From CBDFKV01 sp965249035 (GTDB taxonomy: Bacteria; Pseudomonadota; Gammaproteobacteria; Arenicellales; Poriferihabitantaceae), in NCBI GenBank assembly GCA_965249035.1, contig CBDFKV010000007.1:1426001-1490000 (forward strand): a stretch of DNA of 64,000 nucleotides. The letters are read 5' to 3'. The notes beneath the pieces were generated by a model, which did not search any database, was not told the origin of the DNA, and saw nothing but the letters and a program-made list of their open reading frames with translations. The position numbers were made by a program, and so were the translations under genes. Numbering within the stretch: position 1 is the first letter of the stretch; each line of letters starts with the position of its first letter. This document shows, piece after piece, positions 1 through 8,432 of the stretch.

Positions 1-664
1 TTACAAAATACTTAACACCAAGCGCCTTTAGCCGGTTCGTTTGCGCAATCAAGCTGGCGTGGTCCTTAATAGGCCCGACCGATACCCGCGTCGCACCCGA
101 CTTACTGGTTGAGGCAACGACCTCACGTTGATATTGAGCCTGATGTTGATCAAGTAATGCCTGGATTTTGAGTGATGCATCAACTGGGTACGGGCCGACG
201 CGATAACAGTTAAACACTTCGGACTGTGACTGACCAGATTCAGGAGCGGGGACTTCAGTAGCCATCGGCAGTGAAGCCACGCTTGAATCAGCAACTGAGG
301 CTACCGACTCCAACTCAAGCTTCATTTTCGGCTGAAACGGTGCACGATTCCGAGCCACCGGCTTTTTCTTAGGCTCATTGATAGGGATAATCACACTGGT
401 TGCCTTTCCAGGCTTCAAACCATCTTCAGGCAAATTGACCACACCTGATTGCGCATCGACCCCAACCAACACCGTCTCATCGACGACTTCCGATTTCTGC
501 AGTTTAGCTGGCTCTAACTCATTGGCGAGCATCATGTTCTGGAGGTTGATCGCATCCGGCGCCTCATCTTTGCCCTGATCGACGTCAGGCGGCGGCGCTA
601 ATTTGCTCCAACCAAAAATAAGCACGTTCACAACTACCAAGAAGATAGCCACCCACTTCATCAT
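1..664 (-). CDS. SPOR-domain membrane protein (partial, 3' end off the window)
   Basis: Reading leftwards from an ATG at 664, the frame stays open to the window edge, so about 221 residues are visible and the C-terminus is missing. Residues 3-19 form a membrane segment (WVAIFLVVVNVLIFGW). A long Pro/Lys/Glu linker follows. From about residue 151 the pattern CYRVGPY, then TRVSVGPIKDHA and a helix ending ALGVKYFV, matches a SPOR fold, which binds denuded glycan strands at the septum. The start overlaps the coaX stop as ATGA, so the gene is probably translated as the third gene of birA-coaX-SPOR. The membrane anchor plus SPOR layout suggests an envelope or division role, but no named family is assigned. 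Confidence 0.75.
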   Translation of the reverse strand, partial: MMKWVAIFLVVVNVLIFGWSKLAPPPDVDQGKDEAPDAINLQNMMLANELEPAKLQKSEVVDETVLVGVDAQSGVVNLPEDGLKPGKATSVIIPINEPKKKPVARNRAPFQPKMKLELESVASVADSSVASLPMATEVPAPESGQSQSEVFNCYRVGPYPVDASLKIQALLDQHQAQYQREVVASTSKSGATRVSVGPIKDHASLIAQTNRLKALGVKYFV

Positions 665-1383
665 TGTCTTGACTCCCAAATTGCTTGCAATCCTTCAAAA
701 ATAAGTGCTGGCGCCATTACCCCTTCATCGCTGAACCGCTGATTGAGTCGGGATGCATCGCCACCCGTCATTAAACAGGGCGTGTCTTCTCCCAAACGTT
801 GCTTTTGTACTGCCACCGCCTGAGCTACCCCTCCACTCACTGCACATTCAATCCCCGACACTATCGCCGCCTTGGTCGTAACCGGAAATGCTTCGAAATC
901 CGTCACTCCTTGCAGATTCAATTTTAAGGCATCGGTGTCTTGGTGTAAGGCTCGTGCCATCAATCGATAACCCGGCATAATCATACCACCCAAATACTCA
1001 CCTGCAGCCGTTAAGCCATCCACCGTAATGGCCGAACCCGCGTCAATTATAATGCAAGCGCTATACTGATAGCGTCGTCGTGCGCCGATTGCCGCCACCC
1101 AGCGATCTACCCCTAACTGATCCAGCGCGTAGTGATTAACAACACCACACTGCTCTTTTTCAACGTTGACCCAATTTATAGCCACGCCACGAGCTTGCCA
1201 CCACTGCTCCACCGCCCGATTGATGCGCTTGCCGCCCACGCTGGATGCAATCACCCGCTCAACTGAGTCTAGCGCCGACCATGCCGTATTGAATCGATCA
1301 TCACCTCGGAAATTGCCTGACTGACTGCCGTCTTGCAGTTGCCATTTGAGGCGGGTATTACCGATATCAATCAGCACATTCAT
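661..1383 (-). CDS. coaX: Type III pantothenate kinase
   Basis: Phosphorylates pantothenate, the first step of coenzyme A synthesis, in the cytoplasm. The 240-residue protein has the ASKHA-fold signatures of CoaX: DIGNTRLKW at residues 6-14, GVDRW at 91-95 (pantothenate site) and DAGSAITVD at 114-122. The length is slightly short for the family but complete. The ATG at 1383 overlaps the birA stop as ATGA, and its own stop overlaps the next ATG in the same way, so the three genes are very likely co-translated. The birA-coaX pairing is common in gammaproteobacteria and joins two cofactor functions, biotin attachment and CoA synthesis. Confidence 0.95.
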   Translation of the reverse strand: MNVLIDIGNTRLKWQLQDGSQSGNFRGDDRFNTAWSALDSVERVIASSVGGKRINRAVEQWWQARGVAINWVNVEKEQCGVVNHYALDQLGVDRWVAAIGARRRYQYSACIIIDAGSAITVDGLTAAGEYLGGMIMPGYRLMARALHQDTDALKLNLQGVTDFEAFPVTTKAAIVSGIECAVSGGVAQAVAVQKQRLGEDTPCLMTGGDASRLNQRFSDEGVMAPALIFEGLQAIWESRQ

Positions 1384-2174
1384 TGCCCTGCCACCGGTCG
1401 TAAACTGACTTCTCCGGAATTAAAGGTACGCATCCCCGACGGTGTTTGCAAGCGTAACGCCCCGTCAACATCAACCCCAGCAATTCGTCCCCGATGAGTT
1501 GTTTCTGCCAGTTCCAGCTGCACCGCTTCACCTTGCATGGCGTGCATTTCCTGCCAATCAGGCTGGATCGCCTGAAACCCTTGGGCCTCAAGCTGGCATA
1601 AATAATGCTCAACTGATATCACCAACTCAGCAATTAGCCCAGATCGATCGATTGACCGATTCGATAACTGTTTTAAATCAATTATGGCCTGACCAACAGC
1701 CCTTTCAGTATTAGTACTTAAGTCAACATTCAGGCCAATTCCGATCACGTAGTCAGTAAATCCACCATCCGTTTTTGCTTCCACCAAAATTCCACCCAAT
1801 TTAGCTCCCAACGCCAAAATATCGTTTGGCCACTTCAAACCCACTGACTCATAGCCCGCGCGCCTCAATACCGTTGCAATCGCTACGCCCACCGCCAAGC
1901 TCATGCTTGGTATCGGCACACCTTTGACGCGCCAAGCAAGTGACATCGTAATATTCTGGCCGGCATCAGCCACCCACATGCGCCCACGGCGACCTTTACC
2001 CGCTGTTTGATAATCGGTGATACAAATGCGTCCATGGATGGGCTCTCCACTCTGATGCTGACGCCACAAATAGTCGTTAGTAGAATCAAGGGATGCCTCG
2101 TAGATAAGGTCGGTAAACACCGATTGTGAAGCGGTCAAGCTGGCTACGATTTGGTCAGGCTGAATCGGTTGCAC
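1380..2174 (-). CDS. birA: Biotin--[acetyl-CoA-carboxylase] ligase, catalytic-domain type
   Basis: Activates biotin with ATP and attaches it to the biotin carboxyl carrier protein of acetyl-CoA carboxylase. The 264-residue product carries the ligase signatures TAGKGRRGRMW (about residues 57-67), GLKWPNDI and KLGGILVE, and a small C-terminal beta domain. It begins almost directly with the catalytic domain (YEASLDSTNDYLW). The N-terminal winged-helix DNA-binding domain of E. coli BirA (321 residues) is absent, so this protein should not act as the biotin operon repressor. It is first in a minus-strand operon with coaX and the SPOR gene, divergent from ispG across 66 bp. Confidence 0.93.
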   Translation of the reverse strand: MQPIQPDQIVASLTASQSVFTDLIYEASLDSTNDYLWRQHQSGEPIHGRICITDYQTAGKGRRGRMWVADAGQNITMSLAWRVKGVPIPSMSLAVGVAIATVLRRAGYESVGLKWPNDILALGAKLGGILVEAKTDGGFTDYVIGIGLNVDLSTNTERAVGQAIIDLKQLSNRSIDRSGLIAELVISVEHYLCQLEAQGFQAIQPDWQEMHAMQGEAVQLELAETTHRGRIAGVDVDGALRLQTPSGMRTFNSGEVSLRPVAGQ

Positions 2175-2240
2175 ACTGTTCTGAAGAGCTTGGTAGAATT
2201 GCGCCCGAATATATCACTTAAACCTGAACCACGGCTTTGC

Positions 2241-3389
2241 ATGAGCACTCCTGTCATTCCACGAAATCCCACCCGTTCAGTACAGATTGGCTCTGTCACC
2301 ATAGGCGCGGGACATCCGATTGCGGTACAAAGCATGTGTGCCACACCCACGCGGCAAATAGCAGCCACGTTGGCACAAATCAAATCGCTGGAAGCAGTCA
2401 ATGCTGACATCATTCGTATCGCTGCCGACAGCAAGCGTGATGCGAAAGCCTTAATTGAACTGCGTGCGCAAACCCAGGCTAATCTCAGCGTTGACCTCCA
2501 AGAGAACTACCGTCTGGCCGCTCTACTGGCACCACACGTTGAGAAAATTCGCTACAACCCCGGCCATTTGTATCACCACGAACGCCAGAAACCTTGGCAA
2601 GATAAGGTCAAGTATTTGGCCGACATCGCCGATAAAAACGATTGCGCGATACGTATTGGGATCAATGCGGGTTCACTTGACCCCGACAAAATCGATCAAT
2701 TTCCGGCGGATGATTCAATCGCCCCAATGATCGCTAGCGCACTGGATCATTGCGAACTGCTGGATTCAATTGGCTTCAGCCGCTATTGCGTGTCTCTGAA
2801 AGATTCTGACCCGAAGAAAGCCATAGACGCCTACCAGCGCTTTGCTAGCAAACGGCCTGACATTCCGCTACATCTCGGTGTTACTGAGGCCGGCATGCCG
2901 CCCGATGGCATTATCAAAACTCGCATGGCGTTTGACCAACTGCTGCGCCAAGGGATTGGCGATACACTGCGCGTATCTCTGACCCTACCTTACGAGCTTA
3001 AGTATCAAGAAATCGAGGTCGGCCGGCAAATCATCGCCGACGTCAACCAGGGCAAGATATTTGATAGCAGCAGCTTTGACGACCAAAAGCTCAATATCAT
3101 TTCTTGCCCAAGCTGCTCGCGGGTAGAAAATGAAGCCTTTATCGAATTAGCACAAAAAGTCAAAGCCTGCACTGAATACGCCAAAGAGCACGCCCTCAGT
3201 ATTGCGGTCATGGGTTGTCGGGTCAACGGCCCGGGTGAAGTTGACGATGCTGATTTAGGCCTATGGTGTGGGCCGCGCTATGTCAATCTCAGCCGTCGTG
3301 GTGAGAAACTGGGCACTTTCGCCTACGATAAAGTCATTGATCGAATGAATCAGGAATTGAAAACATTGATTGCAGAACAATCGACTTAA
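2241..3389 (+). CDS. ispG: 4-hydroxy-3-methylbut-2-enyl diphosphate synthase
   Basis: Catalyses the penultimate step of the MEP isoprenoid pathway, converting MEcPP to HMBPP with a [4Fe-4S] cluster. The 382-residue product has the expected cluster cysteines at C289 and C292 (CPSCSR) and C326 (MGCRVNGPGE). The frame is open further upstream, but the ATG at 2241 (MSTPVIPRNPTRSVQIG) gives a normal N-terminus, and a TAGAAT -10-like box lies at 2194-2199 within the open frame, so the longer form is unlikely. The gene is convergent with the flavin reductase gene, the two stops lying one base apart. Confidence 0.95.
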   Translation: MSTPVIPRNPTRSVQIGSVTIGAGHPIAVQSMCATPTRQIAATLAQIKSLEAVNADIIRIAADSKRDAKALIELRAQTQANLSVDLQENYRLAALLAPHVEKIRYNPGHLYHHERQKPWQDKVKYLADIADKNDCAIRIGINAGSLDPDKIDQFPADDSIAPMIASALDHCELLDSIGFSRYCVSLKDSDPKKAIDAYQRFASKRPDIPLHLGVTEAGMPPDGIIKTRMAFDQLLRQGIGDTLRVSLTLPYELKYQEIEVGRQIIADVNQGKIFDSSSFDDQKLNIISCPSCSRVENEAFIELAQKVKACTEYAKEHALSIAVMGCRVNGPGEVDDADLGLWCGPRYVNLSRRGEKLGTFAYDKVIDRMNQELKTLIAEQST

Positions 3390-3390
3390 T

Positions 3391-4410
3391 TCACTCTTTG
3401 CCGCCCTTAGAAGGGCCTTTAACCAGCGGCTGCCCAACCACATACTCTAGGCGCGCACCCTCTTCATTGCTCATATAAACGCCAAACTGACCTTGACGCT
3501 TTTCTTCGATATAGCGTTCCAGCATCGTACGCATGCCCTTGCTAACCAGCGCTTGCCACGGAATTAAATCAAAAGGGTAAAACCGTCCATGCTCCAACAG
3601 ACTGCGTTGACCGAGACGGTCTTTCAATAAAGCACTACGATAATACACCGCCAAACGTTGCAAGTGGCGCCCCTCAACCACTGAAAACAGCACCAAATCA
3701 TCAACGTCCAGTCCAAGGCGGGTTAACTCGACGTCTAACTCTTTCGGAGCGCGACCACTGGCATGGGTCTGAACCCGTGGGACGTCATAGCTGCCATCAT
3801 CTTGCGGGATCAAAAAGATCGTATTGTCCGCATCAATAATCACGCCACTGCTGGATTGTAGTGCTGCATCACCATTTTGTGGCTTTAGAAAATCATGCGT
3901 CAAGCGGATACTAAAGTAACTACCTGCATAGTAACCCAGCGGCATCGCGTCGGTGAAGGCTGAAGATTGCACTTCACCCAGCAGCAGCAAATGATCGCCG
4001 CCGTCAATGACCTCTTTTAATGTGCAATCCAACCATGCAGCGGTACCTTCCAGTATTGGACTACCGGTGATTTCAGCATGCCAGTCCACCAGGTTGAAGC
4101 GATCCCCGCCACGACTGGCAAAGCGATTAGACAAATCCTCTTGATCAGCGGCAAGAATATTGATCGCATAGCTATCAGCAGCGGCAAACACTTCACACAA
4201 GCTGGCTATTTTAGCCAAACAAATCAGTACCAACGGCGGCTTCAGCGACACCGACGTAAACGAATTAGCGGTAAACCCAACCGGCTCCCCGCCTGGCGCC
4301 GTCGTAGTCACCACCGTTACGCCGGTTGGAAATTTACCCAAAGCCTGGCGCATCGCACCGTTATCGGCATTGGCGACTGCTTGTGCTTGTTTGTTGTTTT
4401 GTTTGCTCAC
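3391..4410 (-). CDS. Flavin reductase-like (HpaC/split-barrel) protein with extra C-terminal domain
   Basis: Residues about 18-175 look like the flavin reductase split barrel of two-component monooxygenases: ALGKFPTGVTVVTT near the start, then GFTANSFTSVSLKPPLVLICL, and a late HLLLLGEV and YYAGSYF. Such domains reduce FMN or FAD with NAD(P)H. The protein is 339 residues, roughly twice the single-domain length. Residues about 185-335 form a second domain beginning SSGVIIDADNTIFLIPQDDGSYDVPRV, which resembles the first strands of a Nudix-type fold but has no Nudix box that I can see. No monooxygenase partner is adjacent. The reductase-fold assignment is good; substrate and partner are unknown. 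Confidence 0.8.
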   Translation of the reverse strand: MSKQNNKQAQAVANADNGAMRQALGKFPTGVTVVTTTAPGGEPVGFTANSFTSVSLKPPLVLICLAKIASLCEVFAAADSYAINILAADQEDLSNRFASRGGDRFNLVDWHAEITGSPILEGTAAWLDCTLKEVIDGGDHLLLLGEVQSSAFTDAMPLGYYAGSYFSIRLTHDFLKPQNGDAALQSSSGVIIDADNTIFLIPQDDGSYDVPRVQTHASGRAPKELDVELTRLGLDVDDLVLFSVVEGRHLQRLAVYYRSALLKDRLGQRSLLEHGRFYPFDLIPWQALVSKGMRTMLERYIEEKRQGQFGVYMSNEEGARLEYVVGQPLVKGPSKGGKE

Positions 4411-4512
4411 GAATGATCAATCCAGAAATTAACTGGATTATCACGCCCACACCGTAGAAAAGCTACTCCGCCGAATCTGTATTAATGGGTAATTGATTGA
4501 ACCCGCTGAAAT

Positions 4513-5079
4513 TCAGAGTGTCTTTTGCAACGTGAATGCGCCGCGCAAATCACCTTCGTGATAACCGCGCGCCTGATCATCCGGGTAAAGTACTTGCAAC
4601 TGTTCAGCCACCTCAGCTTTGACGTTATCGCCACCATGGCAATTGAGGCAAACAGCAGCCGTTGGAATCGCCTTCATATATCGGAAGGTCTGCACTCCAT
4701 CCACTTCGACCACTTCTGAGTAATCCAGTGTTTTAGCAGGCTCGCCATCGGCTTTTCGTGCTTCGAAAGCCTCAAGCACTGTCTGCTCCCACGCATCAGG
4801 TGTATTACCTTGATTGCGTAATTTCAGGCTGGTACGCGCTATGGCCCAACCTGACGCATCAGCAACGCTGCTGGCAATCACTGGTGCCTTTACATGACAT
4901 ACGTCGATCGCTTGAACTGGCCCACCTGATTTCATCGCGGCTTGTAGCTCACCTTTGAGTTGTCCGCCGAATTGCTTAATCAGGCCGCGTGCCTGCATGA
5001 CATTGGCGTCATCCTCAGCCAATAAGGGCAGTGACAATCCAATTAAGGCGGTTAACACAATAGTCTTTTTTATCTTCAT
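4513..5079 (-). CDS. DUF3365-family periplasmic c-type haem protein
   Basis: The frame is open to 5166, but the ATG at 5079 begins a clear signal peptide (MKIKKTIVLTALIGLSLPLLA), so I place the start there, giving 188 residues. Near the C-terminus is one haem c motif, CLNCHG, followed by a YPDDQARGYHEGDLRGAF stretch, the arrangement of DUF3365 (Tll0287-like) domains. These are thought to bind haem and act as periplasmic sensors or redox proteins, and often form the input module of signalling proteins. Here the domain stands alone with no kinase or cyclase fused. Its function is not known. Confidence 0.82.
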   Translation of the reverse strand: MKIKKTIVLTALIGLSLPLLAEDDANVMQARGLIKQFGGQLKGELQAAMKSGGPVQAIDVCHVKAPVIASSVADASGWAIARTSLKLRNQGNTPDAWEQTVLEAFEARKADGEPAKTLDYSEVVEVDGVQTFRYMKAIPTAAVCLNCHGGDNVKAEVAEQLQVLYPDDQARGYHEGDLRGAFTLQKTL

Positions 5080-5282
5080 GGTTTTAGTTTGTTTTCTGGT
5101 TAACACCACGCACACGCTATCAAGAACAACTCGGCATTGCAATTGAAGTACCCAGGCCTTGGACAAACAAACTTAATCGGCAGACTATATCGACCAGCTC
5201 ACTCAGCAGTGCAGTTGTGAAAATAAAACCACGCCACCATATACCACTGTATTCCAATCAACCCCCTCAATTGATGCTAATC

Positions 5283-6014
5283 ATGCCAAAAAATATCGAA
5301 GGTCAAACAATTCCTCAAACCACCTTTCATACGCTTAAAGACAATAGCCGGCTGGACGTGAGCAGCGACGATTTATTCGCTGGCAAAAAGGTCATATTAT
5401 TTGCACTGCCTGGGGCATTCACCCCAACCTGCTCTTCATCACACTTGCCCCGTTACAACGAGCTAGCGCCGGTATTTGCAGCCAATGGTATTGACAGTAT
5501 TGTGTGTCTCAGCGTCAATGATGCGCATGTGATGGATGCTTGGCAAGCAGGCCAGAACGCAGGCAATATCCGTTTTATTCCAGATGGTAATGGTGAGTTT
5601 TCCAAGGCAATGGGCATGTTGGTTGATTTGTCGGTAGTGGGCTTTGGGCCACGCAGCTGGCGCTATTCAATGGTGGTCGATGACGGCGTTATTGAGAAGA
5701 TGTTCATTGAACCCGCAGAACCCGCTGGTGCGTTTGAAGTCTCCGACGCAGATACGATGCTCAATTACGTCGCGCCTGAAGCAAAAAAACCGATACGTAT
5801 CACGATATTTACCAAGCCTGGCTGCCCGCATTGCGTCAAAGCCAAGCTATTGTTAAGTGAGCGTGGCTTAGACTACGAAGAAATAGAGTTAGGCAAACAC
5901 GGCATCAGCTATAGCTCGTTGGTTGCCGTCAGTGGTGCCGGCACTTCACCACAAATCTATATCGACGGTGAGCATATCGGTGGCGCGGAAGACCTGGAAG
6001 CCTGGTTGGCCTAG
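5283..6014 (+). CDS. Hybrid peroxiredoxin-glutaredoxin
   Basis: A fusion of an AhpC/Prx5-type peroxiredoxin with a glutaredoxin, like the Haemophilus and Neisseria PGdx enzymes. It reduces hydrogen peroxide and alkyl hydroperoxides with glutathione, without a separate reductant. The peroxidatic cysteine is C50 in PGAFTPTCS. The glutaredoxin part begins near residue 170 with active site CPHC at 181-184 and ends with GTSPQIYIDGEHIGG, the glutathione-binding region. The frame is open to 5217, but MPKNIEGQ at 5283 gives 243 residues, the usual PGdx length. It is a single-gene unit with no neighbouring oxyR visible. Confidence 0.93.
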   Translation: MPKNIEGQTIPQTTFHTLKDNSRLDVSSDDLFAGKKVILFALPGAFTPTCSSSHLPRYNELAPVFAANGIDSIVCLSVNDAHVMDAWQAGQNAGNIRFIPDGNGEFSKAMGMLVDLSVVGFGPRSWRYSMVVDDGVIEKMFIEPAEPAGAFEVSDADTMLNYVAPEAKKPIRITIFTKPGCPHCVKAKLLLSERGLDYEEIELGKHGISYSSLVAVSGAGTSPQIYIDGEHIGGAEDLEAWLA

Positions 6015-6045
6015 AGCATAGCCTTCGGCTAATTAATGCACCCGC

Positions 6046-7005
6046 TCAAACCGCCCGTTCAAGCCGATTGAGCCAAACTTCAAGCCCCTGTGCATTTAAA
6101 ACGGCATCGCCGCGCAAGGCTTGTTCATAATCACTCATCGGCAATAGCGGTTGCGCGCCACGGATGGCATCCAGCATGGATTCCAGCACCTCGCCCGCCA
6201 TTGCCTTAACCCGTTCCGAACCGATTGTTTCGCTGCCTTGATGCGATAAAGCAATCGCTGCCATGGATTGCACCGAAGTCTTTAGCTGCATAGCTGAAGC
6301 CTCGGAGAATGCCACCTCGCCAAAGTGGGTGAGATACACCCAATCAGGCTGTAAAGCCGCAATTCGGTCAATACTCTGTATAAATGCGTCGGGATCAAAT
6401 TGGGTAGGCGTGGTTGGCGCAATTAGCACACGCGTCTTTGCAGTACGTAGCTGGGGATAGCTCATCCCAAAGGTATCGCCGGAAAAAACACCCTTACTGA
6501 GCGGGTCATACACGCAGAAATGATGCAAAGCATGGCCCGGAGTATCCAAAAACTGTAGCACACGGCCGTTAAAATCCAGTTCAAACCCATCGGGGGCTTC
6601 AATCACTCGGGCTGAGTCAATCGGCAAAATCTCGCCGTAGTGTTTGTGAAATGCCTCTTCACCATAGACCGCAATCGTACCCGCGATCAGTAAGGAAGGA
6701 TCAATCATGTGCCGTGCGCCGCGCGGGTGAACCACCAGACGCGCCTTTGGGCAGGCTGCCATCAGCGCACCGGCACCACCGGCATGATCAAGGTGAATAT
6801 GCGTTGGGATTACCCAATCAACGTCAGCGGCATTAAAACCAAGCTCAGCAACAGCTGCCATAATGCGCGGCACTCCCGGTGTTGTACCGGTCTCAACGAC
6901 GGCTAACTTACCCGCGTGTTCAACCAGATAGACACTCGCGATACCGGGCTTAATATACTCAGCATCAATGACATGGATGCCATTCGCAAGACTGTGGTGG
7001 ATCAT
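6046..7005 (-). CDS. Metallo-beta-lactamase-fold hydrolase
   Basis: The 319-residue protein has the metal-binding motif THIHLDHAGG at residues 68-77 (H69, H71, D73, H74), with later metal ligands in DTPGHALHH and in VFSGDTFG. This places it among MBL-fold hydrolases of the glyoxalase II/lactonase type. The C-terminal third is helical, as in several thioester and lactone hydrolases. Its ATG overlaps the hemY stop by one base (TAATG), so it is the last gene of the hemC-D-X-Y run. The substrate cannot be told from the sequence. Confidence 0.85.
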   Translation of the reverse strand: MIHHSLANGIHVIDAEYIKPGIASVYLVEHAGKLAVVETGTTPGVPRIMAAVAELGFNAADVDWVIPTHIHLDHAGGAGALMAACPKARLVVHPRGARHMIDPSLLIAGTIAVYGEEAFHKHYGEILPIDSARVIEAPDGFELDFNGRVLQFLDTPGHALHHFCVYDPLSKGVFSGDTFGMSYPQLRTAKTRVLIAPTTPTQFDPDAFIQSIDRIAALQPDWVYLTHFGEVAFSEASAMQLKTSVQSMAAIALSHQGSETIGSERVKAMAGEVLESMLDAIRGAQPLLPMSDYEQALRGDAVLNAQGLEVWLNRLERAV

Positions 7006-8420
7006 TAGGCCTTGCTGGGGGTACTCTTATTTGCGCCTGCCTCGATCACTTCAACTTCTGCCACTTCATGAACCATTTCGCCGCCTTGCTGCAAAGCCTT
7101 AGTGCCGGTAGCCCTGGCATCACCTGAGTCAGCAAGTATCAGCGCATCAGAGGGCATGTCTGCATCCGCTCCAAGCGCGATGACGGTATCATCTGCAGGG
7201 CCGCCTAGCTCAGGAAATGCTGGCGCTGTGCTGTGCTGGTTTAAGGCGATTGAAGATTGAACGCCTTTTTTATACATCTCAAGAGCTGCTTCCTTCTTAC
7301 CGTTATCTTCCAGATAACGACCCAACTCATAAAACGCTTCTTCGCTCGCGCCTTCAGTAATGGCACGACGATAATGCTCTTCAGCCCGCTCAGTGCTGCC
7401 ATAGGCGAGATACAGCCGCGCCAAGGTTAATTGAACGTTGGCGTCATTTTCGTGATCAGCCTGCCACACCGTTGCCACGTCAATTTGTTTCCACAAATTA
7501 TCGGTGTGAACCTGGCCGTACAAACCCGCCAGCTCGGTATCCCAGGTTTTGGCCAATCCTAGACGTATCGCCTTTTCCGCCATCGCCGTATTATTGGCTG
7601 CGATAAATTGACGTGCATATAAACCCGCGATCGCAGGTTGACGTTTTTTCGCCCGCGACAATGCCCTCCATTCTTTTGATGCGGTACCAGCAGATTGATC
7701 AGGCAAACACTCCATTTGACCGGCTTTGCACATCACTTCCAGTGCCGCAACTTGATCAGCCGGTAACACTTTACGACGACCCAAGGCAGGTAGTAATGCG
7801 GTCAGCCCATCCCAGTTTTCGCTGCGGCGATAAACATCCGATAGTAGTCGTGTTACTGAGGTGTTCCCAGGAGCCAAACCGTGCATTTTCTCCAACAATG
7901 CTTGCGATTCAGGAAGCTGGCCCGCCTGCGACATCAAACGCGCGCGGGTTAGGTCAACCGCCATGCGATAAGCCGGGTCGGCTTGCTCTGCCTGATTGAG
8001 GTAATCGTCTCGCTTATCAAAATTACCGTTTTGCTGCGCTGCATAAGCCGCGCCTAGGTAGTTCAACAATGGCGTTTTGCTGTGCTTTAGCTTACCAGTT
8101 AAGTCTTTCTCGCCCTTGGCCCAATCGCCTTCAATCAGGCGCGCGTAACCACGTAAAGTCGCACTCTGCGCATTTTTATCGTTGCGCTGTGCATTCCAGT
8201 TTTTGACTTTCTTGGGTGCAGCCAACAAGCTAAACAAGTAATGAAATAGCAGATACAAAACCGCAAATGCTGCGACCGCCAGTAAAATCGCCAATGCCAA
8301 TGGCAACTCTATTCGATGGGGCGCACGCGCGATCGTTACCACCCCGGGGTCATCCATTGACAAGATCCCGAGCACCGTAAATAGTACCAGCGAAATAATA
8401 ATGATAATTAATGTTTTCAT
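7005..8420 (-). CDS. hemY: HemY-type TPR membrane protein of the haem operon
   Basis: The 471-residue protein has two N-terminal membrane segments (about residues 3-21 and 40-65), then KNWNAQRNDKNAQSATLRGYARLIEGDWAKGE, characteristic of the HemY N-terminal region, and a tail of tetratricopeptide-like helices. This is the proteobacterial HemY (YhjM-type) and not the Bacillus protoporphyrinogen oxidase of the same name. It follows hemX after 12 bases on the minus strand. Its role in haem synthesis is inferred from operon position. The last ~70 residues are low-complexity and variable. Confidence 0.85.
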   Translation of the reverse strand: MKTLIIIIISLVLFTVLGILSMDDPGVVTIARAPHRIELPLALAILLAVAAFAVLYLLFHYLFSLLAAPKKVKNWNAQRNDKNAQSATLRGYARLIEGDWAKGEKDLTGKLKHSKTPLLNYLGAAYAAQQNGNFDKRDDYLNQAEQADPAYRMAVDLTRARLMSQAGQLPESQALLEKMHGLAPGNTSVTRLLSDVYRRSENWDGLTALLPALGRRKVLPADQVAALEVMCKAGQMECLPDQSAGTASKEWRALSRAKKRQPAIAGLYARQFIAANNTAMAEKAIRLGLAKTWDTELAGLYGQVHTDNLWKQIDVATVWQADHENDANVQLTLARLYLAYGSTERAEEHYRRAITEGASEEAFYELGRYLEDNGKKEAALEMYKKGVQSSIALNQHSTAPAFPELGGPADDTVIALGADADMPSDALILADSGDARATGTKALQQGGEMVHEVAEVEVIEAGANKSTPSKA

Positions 8421-8432
8421 GCGATTGCTCTC

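Noticed and set aside
2194..2199. Promoter pair TTGCAC-N19-TAGAAT for ispG
   Set aside because: The -35 match is only 3/6 and the spacer is long; the -10 alone is noted in the gene entry.
6019..6031. TAGCC-TTC-GGCTA hairpin after the peroxiredoxin gene
   Set aside because: The stem is only five base pairs and no T run follows, so it is not a convincing terminator.
7005..8420. Protoporphyrinogen oxidase activity for HemY
   Set aside because: The protein has TPR helices and two membrane segments but no FAD-binding motif; it is the proteobacterial HemY of the hemCDXY operon.
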